A stretch of DNA of 64,000 nt from Luscinia megarhynchos (GCA_034336665.1 JAPFBE010000002.1:15292906-15356905); one strand, 5' to 3'. Positions 22,250-32,654 are shown, counted from the stretch's first letter. Notes: a model not told the origin generated them from the letters alone. Made by a program: numbers and translations.

Positions 22250-25200
22250 GTAAGTGCCGGGGCGCGGGGCAGGGCGGCTGCGGGGGGCACCGCGGGGAAA
22301 CTTCCGCGGGGGCCGGGAGGGGCTGCCGAGCGTCCGGCTTTTTGCTCTTCTCTCTTCTTTTATTTTTTTCTTTTTCTCTGTCCCTGCTGGGGAGTTTGGA
22401 TAGAGGCAGGAGCGGGGCGGGGGGGGATTACTGAAAAAGGAGATTGAGGGGGGGAATTGCCCAGTTGCTCGCACACCGCCGGCGCGCCTGTTGCTCGCTG
22501 ATACGGCCGCTGCGGGGTTTATCTGCCGGCGGCCGAGCTCGGCCCGCGCCCTCCGCCCTGCGCTGCGCCCGCCGCGGCTCCCGGCGCCCCGCTCCTCTCG
22601 GCGGGCCGGGGCCGGGGTCCGGCCGGGGCCCCTCGGCGCTGCCCGCGGGTACGGCCGGGTCGTGCTATGGGCGGGAGGCTTCTCCTTCCCCGCGGAAAGG
22701 GATCTAATGCGCGGCATCGCCCCTTAAGGTCACCATGGCTGACAGAGCTGCTGCTGAAAGGGCTTGTAAGGACCCCAACCCCATCATCGATGGCAGGAAA
22801 GCCAACGTGAACCTGGCCTACCTGGGTGCCAAGCCGCGGATAATGCAGCCAGGTGAGGAAGCAGCCCCCAATGGCTTTTCATTCTGTGCCTCAGGTTTCT
22901 GAAGAGAGTAGAACTTCAAAAAAAGGTAGTGCTGCCCTCCACCTTCCTGAAGTACGCACACAGTTGGGCGTGCTTTGGTTTTGATTTTTAAATGCAGCAT
23001 GCAGTAACTTTCTGGCTATTTTGCACATGTGCCTTATTTAAAAAACAAAAGTGATCAGAGATAAATTATCTGGAGTTCTCCAGGAAGACTTCCACAGCTC
23101 AAACACTTCATTGGTTATTCCTGCTGCTGGGAATGTGGTGGCGCTGACCATTTACAGTATCGTTGCAGGGTAAGATTGGCCTAGGAGTGAATCGCTTCCA
23201 ATGTGTGCGGTCTTATTAATACAAACAATATCTTAATGCAAACTTCTCAAGCAGATGGGAGCTATTATGCAGATTTTAAAATGGAATGGCTTTTCCTAAG
23301 ACATCTGAGACAATCTGATGTCCTAGCCACTTCCCAGACTGCAGCAAGAGTGAGAGGAGCGTGGAGTGTGTGCACATTTGTGCTCTAAAGGAGGCCATTC
23401 TGAATTCTCCTGATGAACACTTGTGCGAGTAATTAAGTGCCCACCAAGGAAAAACAAGGTTTATGCTAGGATGTTTGGAGAACAGAAGTTGGGATTTGAC
23501 CCCCTGTGCTAAATCCTCATGAGTAGGGGTGACTTAAATTTAAGTCTGGAGAAATTACACAAATACACTGATGAATGGAAAGTACCATCTAATTATTCAC
23601 GTGCTAGAGTTAGGGATTCAAATGGAGCACCAGGTAAAATGTGAATGAAAACCCTGTACTTGTTTAGAAAAAGTAATTTTCCTAAAGATCTCTAGGAAAG
23701 CGTGTGCTTTACTTGTTTAAGTTCTGTGTGTGTGTTTGTATGGACTGACATATTTTGCTTTCTAATTTTTGGTTCTACGGCCTTTCAGATGGTGTTACTG
23801 CAGGCTGTTAGTGAAGGCTCTTATTCTGCATTTTGTGTGTGTCTGTATAGCATAAGTAAGTGCCAAAAAAGCACCCATACAGAGAATGTGATGTGTTTTT
23901 GTTGGTAGGTTTTGCCTTTGGTGTCCAGCAGCTTCATCCAGCTCTCATACAGAGGCCTTTCGGGTAAGTCTCAATGGGACCTCAAACAGGGGAGGAAAAA
24001 AATCTTTTTTTAAAAAAAAAGGAAAGAAAAAGTATGATCATTGAAGGCCTCTTGCAGTAGCATCCTTAAAGCTGGCCAGAAATGCAGAAGCTCTCAGATT
24101 TATAAATGTATACCCATAAATGAGCTCACCTTGTCGGTCATGTTCCAAATGCCACAGCTGAGTCAAGTTGTGTGGGACGTGGCCCTTCCGACTAAGCAGT
24201 CCAGTCCCACATGACCCTATGATAAAACAAGGAGGTATGACTTGATGCAAGATTGCTGTGCCCCATTTCTCTTTTTTTCAGCTTGACTCAATGTTATTTA
24301 TCTCTTTCTAATCTGACAGGGATCGTTTACAGTTAAGATAACTGATCAGAAGGATATGATGATAAGAGGTGGAATAGTTCTGTTTGGAATTAAACTCTGT
24401 AACCAGTAGACTCAAACACAAACAAGCTAAAATGGTGATTAACGATGCATGTATGTTTTTTTCATATAGTCAATAGACCTCCGTGTGCTTTTTTTTTTTA
24501 TTTATTACAGTAATGAAGTGGTGTTGATAGCTAAACTGTGTGCTTTTATTTAATTGAAAGAGCTGTAGTGAAAGTTTTTTGGGGGGTCTTTTTAATTTTG
24601 GTTTTGTTGTTGAGGAGTGACTTTGCCATGGGGAGCAAAGGGCCTTTTTTTTTTCCTTGCTTTCAAGCTGTAGCCTGTGACTTTTTAACCACATTTTGTA
24701 CTGAGTGCTAAATTGTGTGACTTCTTGATTTTTAAGTAAATCAACATATTGCTTGCATGTTCATGATTTTTGGGGGGTTTGTTCTTGGGAAGGGTGTGGA
24801 GCTCCTTATTAACGATGTACGTCCATTTGGGCTTTCTAATTTGAGGGGATTTTTTCTTCAGTCTGTCTTTAATATGTAGTGCATTTCTCCTGAATTTGAG
24901 TATAAACTATTCCTAAGTGGATCTAACTCTTGCTTTTTATAGGCATATCATTAGGAGGTGAAGCCTGCTTTAAGCTTTCCATAGTGCCACTTCACTAATG
25001 CACACTGACTGAGAAACTCATTGCAAAATAGTGCATTTTGCTAATTAATGCATAAGCTAACAGTAAAGTAGGGAAAATGTGTTACAAATGTATTTTGTTC
25101 ATTTGATTAGAATAGCTTTAGAATATCATACTTATCTGTTATTAAGCAACAATAGGTTCTCGTTAATTTGATTTGTCAGAATGGAAGGAAACAGTTCCTA

Positions 25201-28200
25201 TACTGAAAGCCACAGGAAAAAGTTTTTCCTAGAAACTTCATATAATTTTAAAAGAGCATGTTGATTCTTCTGAGAGTGGAGAGGCTGTAAAAAACTTTTA
25301 GTCTTTTTTTTTTATTATTTTGTTATGATTATCTGCTACTGTATTTTGCTTGCTTCTTTGAAGTGTGAGATGACAGTGTGTATGCAGTGATCAGTTTATG
25401 ATGCCTACACTAAGGAGGCAGGAGGCAGAACACCTCATCTCAAGAGCTGTTAAAACACTTGTTGAAAAGGGAACTACTGAATTGTGCAGGGATCAGCTGT
25501 GGAGAGACTGAGTATTTGCTGAGCACAACAGAAAAGGAGGACCTGTGGCAGTTCCTTGCTTAAAGGACTGGGCAAAAGTAGGAGAAGTCTTTCTTGCTTT
25601 CCTTACCCAAAGCCAACAATAGATGACATAAACCATGTTTAGGTCAGGGAAATCCTTCCAGCAAGCTGAATAAGGTTGGATTTCTAAGGCATTGCACATA
25701 AATCTGAAGGAATGTTGGTCGGCAGAGTCATGTGTATATGAAATTGGCAGTTTTTCATCTTGGCTGTTGCATTTGTTCTACTATGTGCAAACAACAGAGA
25801 TTACTAATCCTTCTTTCTCCTCAAAATTTCCAGTGACCTGCAACTTTATCTAAAGTATGTAGTTCACATTAAGGAGAACAGTATTCATTAGGATGAATGA
25901 ACATCTTAATTCACTTCATTGACAGTAAGAGGGGATGTTTCCATAGTTATTTGAATCTCCTGCTGTTGAAGAGTTCCCTTTTGCTGTGTGGATTGCACTG
26001 AGGTGCACGGTCACCCTAGAGCTTTAGTTCTTCCAGTGCAGTTGCACTTTGGAAGTACACCTGCCTAATAGGCTGTGTGAAACAGGCTTTAGGGGTGATT
26101 CACTGCCAATACTCAGCTAATCCATACACAAAAGCTTCAAATGTTTTGTGGTTGTTTTGGGGTTTTTTCCTAACAGTGCAAATTAGTGAGGTGCTGCAAT
26201 ATTTTGGTATGGTCAGCTGTGTTTTAGAATCACAGAATCATAGAATGGCCTGGGTTGGAAGGGATCTTAAAGGTCATGTTGTTCCAACCTCTGCCATGGA
26301 CAAGGACATTTTTCCCTAGATCATGCTGCTCAGAGCTCCATCCAGCCTGGCCTTGAACACTTTCAGAGATGGGGCATCCACAACATAAGGTTTCACATCT
26401 ATCAAATAATAAACTTAAAATAATTTCATTATGTTGCACTACTTTTACTGAGAAGATGCAGAAGTTCAATATTCTGACTTAAGTACAACACTCTTGTGGT
26501 GGAGGGAGACAGAAACTAGATTAGCTTTGATGCAGGATGCATTTAAAATGCAGGGAATTGTTTTAATTCAGTGCTGCAGAACAACATTTTTTCTCGCTAT
26601 TTACATTCAAAATATATCTAACTGTTGGTATGTTTCATAGAAAGCTGTTTGATCACAGAAATGGTTATTTATACAGCTTTGCTTCCCCCTTAACAAGATA
26701 GCTTTTCTTGTTTTGCTAATGTAATTTTTACTTTAATATTAGTGGGAGAATTTGGGCTTATTCTGGTGTAGTACGGAACTGCTGTGGAGATTTTTTTCTT
26801 TATTTTCTGTCTAAAAGCCTGTACTTTGATCAAGTGAAAATACACCCACTGTTTTCAGTAAGACCAGAGTTAAATCCAAAGTTATTAAGCCCATTATCAA
26901 ATGGTTAGCTGATACGACATGCTTGATATCTCCCAAGAGTTAGGCAAATCTGCCTTTCTTGAGAGAGAAGGAAAAGCCCCTCCTTGAGTTTGTGATCAAA
27001 AGACCTGTATAATACTAGACTACAGATAGTCTGAAAAGAGGGAATGAAGCTGGAACAGTCAGAAGTTAGCCTGCTGTTACGTCCTCTTAGTGGTTATCAG
27101 ATAAAAGGAAACATAGTAAGGGTCTTGTATGTTTAATGTTTATGTAACCTATTTGTGTTAAAAGGAGAGCTGTTCATTGGTGAAAATCTACTCTTTAATT
27201 ATGCCTACAAAAGCAAACAATGCCATGCAAGGGCCAAAGCAAAACATTTTGTTTAAAGTTAAATATCTGCTTTTTGTGAGAATGTAATGAGAGTTAAAGG
27301 TGCACTACTGCTGAATTTCTATATGCCACAGCTCTGTGCATTAGTCTGAAAAGTCTTTTTTCCTTTGAAGTTATTGTTCACTTTATTGTTGCCTATAGGA
27401 TTATTTTTGAGGTCTTTAGTTAAACATAAATCTTCTGTTACAACAACAAAGGAAGTCTTAAGGCACGTGGCAGGGATGTAGGTCATTGAATTTTGAGTAT
27501 CTCAAAGCTACACTTACTGCTAAAGTTAAATATGGCATCTACTTTCCTTTATCGCAAAAGCATAAAACAGTAAATACACACTCCAAAATAAAAACTGCTG
27601 CCAGGAAAGAGAGCTTAAATCCTGTGCATTGCTCACACTATCACTCTGAAAAGTAAAACAGCAGCTTTTATTTAAAATTAAGGATACTAAGGATTTCTAG
27701 TGTAACTGGGAATTGCTTTTTCAGCTTTTGACCTGGCAGAGCATGAAAAGCAGTTCTGAATGGCTGAGATCTTTGTGTCCTGGCCTCTGCAGTAGGTAGA
27801 AATTTGCTTTGGCCATATAAAGCCATTTTACTTGACTGAAAACAGTTGTAGCATGACAGATGATCAAAAATAGCCCCACTGCAGCTTATGCTGTCAATCA
27901 TCATGTGTTAAATGGCATGGTGGAGAGGAGCCTGCACAGGGTTTATGTTTATTGTAGGGTAAGATGTGGCAAACAGATAATGTTTCATAACTTCACCACC
28001 TGTTAGTTTCTTGGCTTAAATAAAACAAGTTGCAAGAGCTTAAGTGGAAGCACATGTATCTTTCTGTCTTGTTCAAGGATATGGTCGAGTGTCCAAGTGT
28101 CTTCAAAAAATCTTAGTAAACATCAGTTCAAGACAACACAAGCAGCCTGATAAGTTTGCTAACTGTCTCTTCTGCTGGAATTACTCTCTTCCATAAGTGC

Positions 28201-30681
28201 TGAATGTAAAGATCCCTTTGATGTGGTGTTAAATGGACTCTTTGTGATGCAAAAGAGGCTCTCTGTGACTTCAAATTTGTTTTTATACTTCTTTTCTTAA
28301 ATGCTTGCATAAAGAAATATGGTGTTATGTTCATTAGAATTGTACTTGGTTGGTGACCAATACAGAATGCTTGCTTATGCTCATCCATATGGAGAGCTTA
28401 GGTAATGATGTGTATTTAAATGCACAGAGCCAGCTTAAGTATGCTTCAAATGCACTTCTGGCTAATCACTTCATAAATTAGGTGAGTGTTAAAAACCCAA
28501 CTTACGGTTTTGTTTTATGTTTTCTTTCCCTTCCCAATCCCTCCCTATTTGTCATTCTTTTTGTTTTGTTTCTTTTTTTTCTCCTTCCCACAATCAGAAA
28601 TGAATTTCATTGACATGTTGGGTTTTTATGATTGTGGTGTTCATGTCTTAAACATGGCAACTGAACATTTCTCTCTGCTAATACTCTATTCAAGCAACTG
28701 AGCTCTTTTTTTCTGAAAAAGAAAATTAAGCTGTTTTAAAGTCTTACCACTTATTTTAAACTATGTTTTGCTATGAGTCTAGTTGACAGTGTCCCTTCTG
28801 ATTGCAAATGTTTCATTTTTGACCACTTAAGTAACTCTTAAAGCTATTTTAAAAATGAAACAAACCCCAACAAACCCTTTCTATGAAATTTTGAATTTGG
28901 AGAATAGAGGAACACTTTTTACCACTACAGTTTTCATCTGTGCTTAAAGTATGTTCAAAGGTTGGTGCAGTCTTTAGAGGTGTTTGTAAAGGTAAAGAAA
29001 GTTCAGTATGAAATAATAGTGAATCTGTGCAAGAAGTTTTTGATGCATTTAAGGAGATTCACTGACTGGGAAGGAGTTGCATATATGAAAGACTTCTCTT
29101 TGGAAATACAGATGCAATACAGGGTTATGAATGTAAAATGAGAATTATACAGAGTATTTTTTAAAATAATATTATATGATAAAATCCCACCATGAGATTA
29201 ACATGTATGTACACTTGTGTGCTAAGACAGTGATATGACCAGTTTTTTAAACTAAAGGGCTGAGTAAACAAGCCAAGAAAGCAAATTATGTGACTTGGAC
29301 AAGATGGGAAATTGTTTACTTATCTATTCAGAATGGTTATTTCTTAAACTGTAAATTTGTGGTTTTTTTGCTTTTGTTAAGCACCAGACTATTTAGACTT
29401 AATCTTATGCCCACCTCCCAAAAAACTCTATGCTGTATGTCTTGCATAGAAATAAACAAGCTGGCACAAAACAGGACATCAGTGACCTGATAATCAAACA
29501 GGTTTGACCCTTGTGTCCTTACAAAGCTTTTATAAAAGTGTGATGCACATGTACTTAGGAGTCACTGTTATGGATTTTAATAGCATCTATGTAGCTTCCC
29601 CTCCATGGCCTCTTGTGACGGAGTGAGCTGCACTATCGTTCGTTTGGAAAGTGTGATTCTTGCTGTGTTTACCACACTTGTGAACTCTATTTAAACTCCT
29701 TTGTCGCCTGTGTTGGTTTTTTTTCTTATTTTTAATAAGGGTGACTGAGGTTGCAGAGAAATTAATGTGTGCTGAGTCTGCATAGCAACTTAAGTAGGGT
29801 TGCCACAATACGCTCTTAACACGCCTCCCTGGGAAGACTTGACATAAAGTCAGGGTTCAACCATTTTGATGCCTTATTGGCTCTTGTCAAACTCATTATA
29901 GTGATGCTGTCAAACTGCTCAGTTACTAATAATAAAAGTATTACAGGAAGTAATTTTACTAAGAGTCGAGTAGTTAAGAGAGAAGAGGGGTAATAAAAAC
30001 GACTTACAGGTGATTTGGAAAACAAGTACTGCAATTTTCCAGACAGAATAATCAAGCTTAGTCCTTCAGAGTTGTCTTAAAACAGACATCAGTAATGCTG
30101 GTCCTTCTAAAGAGTTGAGTGGCAAGGAAGACCGAACACCCTGATTTAACTCAGCTACAACGCTGTGCTTTGGAGCGGTGCATCTCTTCGGGCCAGTGAA
30201 CTGATAATTGGTCCATTGAGTCAAGTTATTGTGGCAACCCTATGCACATAACAACAACTAAATTGAGTTTGTTTTAGTTCGGAGTATGGATCTGACGCTT
30301 AGGCGCTGACTCGCGTACCAACTCTAACTCCCTCTCCCATCTTTCAACAGGATACCCGCTCACTATGTCTATCCACAGGCTTTTGTGCAGCCCGGAGTGG
30401 TAATTCCCCACGTGCAACCCGCAGCGGCCGCTGCTTCCACCACGCCCTACATCGACTACACCGGAGCGGCGTACGCGCAGTACTCGGCGGCGGCGGCCGC
30501 CTATGAGCAGTACCCGTACGCCGCCTCGCCGGCCGCCGCCGCCGGCTACGTGGCGGCCGGGGGCTACGGCTACGCCGTGCAGCAGCCCCTCGCCGCCGCG
30601 GCGCCCGGCACGGCCGCGGCAGCCGCGGCGGCTTTCGGCCAGTACCAGCCCCAACAGCTGCAGACAGACCGCATGCAATAG
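22082..30681 (+). CDS. RBM24: RNA-binding protein 24 (whole spliced CDS, 4 exons)
   Basis: Joining exons 22082-22249, 22729-22852, 23909-23963 and 30351-30681 gives 678 nt: 225 residues plus a TAG stop. The protein has one RRM (about residues 11-88) with RNP2 IFVGGL at 13-18 and RNP1 KSRGYGFV at 50-57, then a low-complexity tail rich in Ala, Tyr, Gln and Pro ending QLQTDRMQ. The match to RBM24 is nearly residue for residue. RBM38, the close paralogue, has a different tail. Mammalian RBM24 is about 236 residues, and the shortfall appears to lie in shorter alanine runs. In vertebrates RBM24 binds GU-rich RNA, promotes muscle-specific exon inclusion in the nucleus, stabilises or represses target mRNAs in the cytoplasm, and is needed for heart, sarcomere, lens and inner-ear development. 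All introns are GT-AG. Confidence 0.97.
22250..22728 (+). other. RBM24: RBM24 intron 1 (479 bp)
   Basis: Short GC-rich intron inside the CpG island, from GTAAGT to CCTTAAG. It has a pyrimidine-rich patch at about 22345-22385 (well upstream of the acceptor), several G-runs and no repeat. The exon 1 frame stays open across part of it, which creates artificial longer frames. These are read-through and not evidence of an alternative protein. Confidence 0.92.
22729..22852 (+). CDS. RBM24: RBM24 coding exon 2 (residues 57-98 part)
   Basis: 124 nt, beginning GTC ACC ATG after the acceptor CTTAAG, and ending in the first base of the Gly98 codon before the donor GTGAGG at 22853. It completes the RRM: RNP1 end, helix 2 ([12 protein letters not shown]), beta4 ([11 protein letters not shown]) and the basic C-terminal extension ending in IMQP. 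The length is not a multiple of three, so skipping would shift the frame. Confidence 0.96.
22853..23908 (+). other. RBM24: RBM24 intron 2 (1056 bp)
   Basis: GTGAGG to TTGGTAG. It leaves the GC-rich island quickly and becomes AT-rich. In its last 200 bases there are several GU-rich clusters (see the separate entry), unlike the rest of the intron. No mobile element was recognised. Confidence 0.92.
23724..23908 (+). promoter_or_regulatory. GU-rich clusters before exon 3
   Basis: Three GU-rich words precede the 3' splice site of exon 3: TGTGTGTGTGTTT at 23724-23736, TGTGTGTGTCTG at 23834-23845 and GTGATGTG near 23887-23894. RBM24 and RBM38 RRMs are known to prefer GUGUG-type RNA, so these are candidate binding sites of the protein on its own pre-mRNA. 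CELF or other GU-binding proteins could use them equally. The motifs are seen directly, and autoregulation is inferred. Confidence 0.4.
23909..23963 (+). CDS. RBM24: RBM24 coding exon 3 (55 nt, residues 98-116 part)
   Basis: A small exon of 55 nt between the acceptor TTGGTAG and the donor GTAAGT at 23964. It supplies the end of Gly98, [17 protein letters not shown], and the first two bases of Gly116. This is the conserved linker of RBM24 just after the RRM. Because 55 is not divisible by three, skipping would frameshift the tail. Confidence 0.95.
26227..26385 (-). mobile_element. CR1 LINE 3'-end fragment, antisense in RBM24 intron 3
   Basis: About 160 bases matching the reverse complement of the 3' end of avian CR1: it begins with the diagnostic AATCACAGAATCATAGAATG and continues through GGTTGGAAGGGATCTTAAAGG, CCAACCTCTGCCATGG, CCATCCAGCCTGGCCTTGAA and GGGGCATCCACAAC. 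It is well preserved and so relatively young. Severely 5'-truncated copies of this kind are the usual form. It has no coding capacity. Confidence 0.93.
29795..30242. repeat. 447-bp interval bounded by a perfect 16-bp inverted repeat
   Basis: TAGGGTTGCCACAATA at 29795-29810 is the exact reverse complement of TATTGTGGCAACCCTA at 30227-30242, which lies 108 bases before exon 4. A second short complement, ACTTGAC (29837-29843) with GTCAAGT (30220-30226), would extend the right arm to 23 contiguous paired bases, leaving a 26-base bulge on the left. Two readings are possible: a non-autonomous DNA transposon with 14-bp terminal repeats flanked by TA target sites, or a long-range intronic RNA helix bringing distant sequence to the exon 4 acceptor. 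The pairing is seen directly, and neither function is established. Confidence 0.6.
30351..30681 (+). CDS. RBM24: RBM24 coding exon 4 (residues 116-225) with stop
   Basis: Begins after CTTTCAACAG by completing Gly116, continues [20 protein letters not shown] and then the Ala/Tyr-rich tail with repeated [17 protein letters not shown] and YPYAA segments, several alanine runs (4-7 residues) and the conserved end QLQTDRMQ before TAG at 30679-30681. In mammals this tail contacts eIF4E and supports translational control. Codons are strikingly GC-rich (GCC/GCG alanines) compared with the AT-rich flanks. The opposite strand is open for 182 codons, Arg-rich, as an antisense shadow of the GCC/GCG runs. 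Confidence 0.96.
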
Positions 30682-31235
30682 CAGATGGACTCCGAAGGAA
30701 GCTCGCGCGCTCTCTTCCTCTTCTCAGCCTTCCAGTATAAGTAGTTAACAGAGACAATCCGTAGTAACTAAGGAGCTTTAAGGAAAGCGATGCTATTGCG
30801 AAACTAAAGATTTTTATTCCGCTGTCTTCATACAGTATGCATCCAAATTGTGTTGTTAGAGGGGAAGGGTAGAGCGGCATGTCTAGTTTCAAGTATCAAG
30901 CCAGAAGAAAATAGGGGGGAAAATACTGTACTGTCATGAAAGAGTGGCAGGAGTAGCAATGGGACTTCATATTTTCAAACAAACAAAAAACCAAAAAAAA
31001 AGCAAAGATGTACTTTCTACAGTATCAGGGAAGCAAAACTGCCTTTTAGAAGTAAGAAAATGGTATCTGAAAAGTTTGAACCAGGGAAAAAACTTGAGTC
31101 AGCAATATGTAACCTTTATCCATTTTAAGAGGAAACGAGCTTAAAGCACTGATTGTCCTTTCTAGCTTTCAAAAGTTGTCTTTGTGAGATAGGACCTTGT
31201 CACTGTCTCACTGATGGGCACCGAACAACCCAAGG

Positions 31236-31263
31236 AAGATGGCCGGCTAGTAAGATGGCGGAC
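31236..31263 (+). promoter_or_regulatory. Tandem YY1-like motifs in RBM24 3' UTR
   Basis: AAGATGGCCGGC (31236-31247) and AAGATGGCGGAC (31252-31263) are two close matches to the YY1 consensus AANATGGCGGC on the same strand, 16 bases apart, in an otherwise AT-rich UTR. YY1 sites of this type usually lie near transcription starts, so they could mark an internal promoter or enhancer, or be coincidental RNA sequence. Seen directly; function unknown. Confidence 0.3.
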
Positions 31264-31559
31264 AGGCACCAAAGTTATTTTCTTCTCTGTCCTTTGGATG
31301 AGTGGAACTATGGAGCAAGTGATGTGGAAGTAAGGGGTGCAACAGCTGTAGAGACAATCAATAACACAGACAGTTCTGGACAGAACACATCACTCGTGCT
31401 CATGTGATGAGCTTGTCACATCCTAATCCCTCACCCCATCCCGTTTCACTTTTGGGAAACTTTAACTGCTGGTGTCAGCTATTCTGATTCTAAAATAGGA
31501 TCAGCCCTTTACTACAACAGCCTTCTCTTTCTATTTATTGCATCTATTCGTAACTTGTG

Positions 31560-31565
31560 AATAAA
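31560..31565 (+). terminator. Possible proximal poly(A) signal of RBM24
   Basis: AATAAA in the middle of the 3' UTR, followed by GGCAGGAAGAAGCC and then TTTTAAGAACTGTTTGTAAGG. Use would shorten the UTR by about 0.9 kb and remove the miR-221/222 site and most AU-rich elements. The downstream GU-rich element is weak, so usage is uncertain. Confidence 0.35.
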
Positions 31566-31906
31566 GGCAGGAAGAAGCCTAATGAATTAAAACCTTTTAA
31601 GAACTGTTTGTAAGGGAATTCTCTTTTCTGAAACCATTTGTACAATTTTAGTATCTATTTCAGGATTATATTTAAAATATTTATTAGCAAACATACAGTA
31701 CACAAGGCAACTTTTTGTTACCAAGACTGCAGTTCTTGAAGGGTTAATGGTATGTGATTTATACTGTGCCTTAATTGTTATGCTATTTAAAAAGAAATAT
31801 TTATTTTGAAAGTTTTACTATGCTGCGCTCTAAAGAAAGCGACTTTAGATGTGACACTGTAAAATTATGTATTCATCTCATGGTATAAATTATTTAGTAG
31901 GCTTAG

Positions 31907-31914
31907 ATGTAGCA
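31907..31914 (+). promoter_or_regulatory. 8-mer miR-221/222 target site
   Basis: ATGTAGCA is an 8-mer match (seven seed bases plus the A opposite position 1) to the miR-221/222 family. Published work in mouse muscle cells reports that miR-222 represses Rbm24, so finding the same seed site in this bird UTR is consistent with a conserved circuit. The match is seen directly, and regulation in this species is inferred. Confidence 0.45.
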
Positions 31915-32438
31915 TATTAAATATTAACCTAATTAACTGAGGAGGTTGACTTGGATTTATTTAAATTCAGTATGTGCACTGTATGAGGGTACTCTTAAAT
32001 TAACACTTTTTTAGGTTTTTACATAAAATATTGCTAGTTCATTCTTTTTCCCTCTACTAGTTATTCATGTAGACTTCTCAAATACATTAGTGCCGTTTTC
32101 TCATCTGTATGTAGACTGACTATTTTTCCCTTTGCTAGAAAATGCTGCTTTACATTGTCCTGTGAAACTACAATACTTGCAATTTTTATTCTTGACCGAA
32201 ATGGAATTTAATATTTTACACTGTATTGGATTTTTTTATACTTGAACAATTTCATACAAGGGAAGACAGGATAGCATTTTTATGGACTTTATCCAATGTC
32301 ACTGGATTTATTTGAAGTATTCTGAATACTAGCCAGTGTTACAATGTAGACATGACTCTCCTGTGCATATTATTTATTCAGTATGTATACTGCTTTACAA
32401 CATTTCAGAACTCTTAATCTATTCACTCGTATTAAAAC

Positions 32439-32444
32439 AATAAA
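32439..32444 (+). terminator. Distal poly(A) signal of RBM24
   Basis: AATAAA inside ACAATAAAAAAAAAG, followed within 10-40 bases by a GU/U-rich element (GTTGTTTCATTCTGTC and TGTTGTTCTTG), the usual arrangement for cleavage around 32455-32465. The resulting 3' UTR length is similar to that of mammalian RBM24. The CR1 copy starts about 190 bases later. Confidence 0.75.
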
Positions 32445-32654
32445 AAAAAAGTTGTTTCATTCTGTCTAATGTTGTTCTTGCCCAAATTGTCTTAGATCTT
32501 CAGTTAAAACTACAGGGGGAACCTTTTCTATAGTTCTCCTGGTCTCTGGGGTGAGTAGCAGCAGATACACTGACTTCATATACACAGATTGATGGGAACT
32601 GTATTACATGGAGGAAATTCTGTGGAGGAGATGGAGGCGATCCATTCTGAGGTT

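Larger units (their letters stand above)
21340..22728. promoter_or_regulatory. CpG island promoter of RBM24
   Basis: Base composition switches abruptly from AT-rich to strongly GC-rich with frequent CpG, and stays so through exon 1 and intron 1 of RBM24. The island contains GC boxes (for example GGGGCGGGG near 21930-21939), a (GGA)n patch at 21642-21660 and a double E-box palindrome at 21556-21574. The transcription start cannot be fixed from sequence. It is probably within the few hundred bases before the ATG at 22082. Long overlapping open frames on both strands here are GC-driven shadows. Confidence 0.8.
23964..30350 (+). other. RBM24: RBM24 intron 3 (6387 bp)
   Basis: The largest intron, AT-rich with several T-runs (24490s, 25308-25312, 28567-28580). 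It holds one CR1 fragment in antisense orientation (26227-26385) and, close to its 3' end, a 16-bp perfect inverted repeat (29795-29810 and 30227-30242). The acceptor is CTTTCAACAG before exon 4. Open frames inside it are short and show no domain. No nested gene or small RNA was recognised. Confidence 0.88.
30682..32460 (+). other. RBM24: RBM24 3' UTR
   Basis: About 1.78 kb from the stop codon to just beyond the distal poly(A) signal. It is AT-rich with repeated TATTTAT/ATTTA words (31532, 31678, 31797, 31955, 32370 regions), typical of AU-rich stability elements. It also carries an internal AATAAA (31560-31565), an 8-mer ATGTAGCA (31907-31914) matching the miR-221/222 seed, and a pair of YY1-like AAGATGGC words at 31236-31263. 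Open frames in it are not genes. Confidence 0.85.

Noticed and set aside
22250..22447. RBM24 exon 1 frame continuing into intron 1 as an alternative protein
   Set aside because: A consensus GTAAGT donor ends exon 1 and exon 2 restores the RNP1 motif exactly, so this is read-through only.
21824..22717. 297-codon minus-strand open frame across the RBM24 CpG island
   Set aside because: It runs antisense through RBM24 exon 1 and both its flanks. It is Pro/Arg/Ala-rich as expected from GC-rich DNA and has no domain.
30344..30892. 182-codon Arg-rich minus-strand frame over RBM24 exon 4
   Set aside because: It is an antisense shadow of GCC/GCG alanine codons, and the plus strand matches a known protein throughout.
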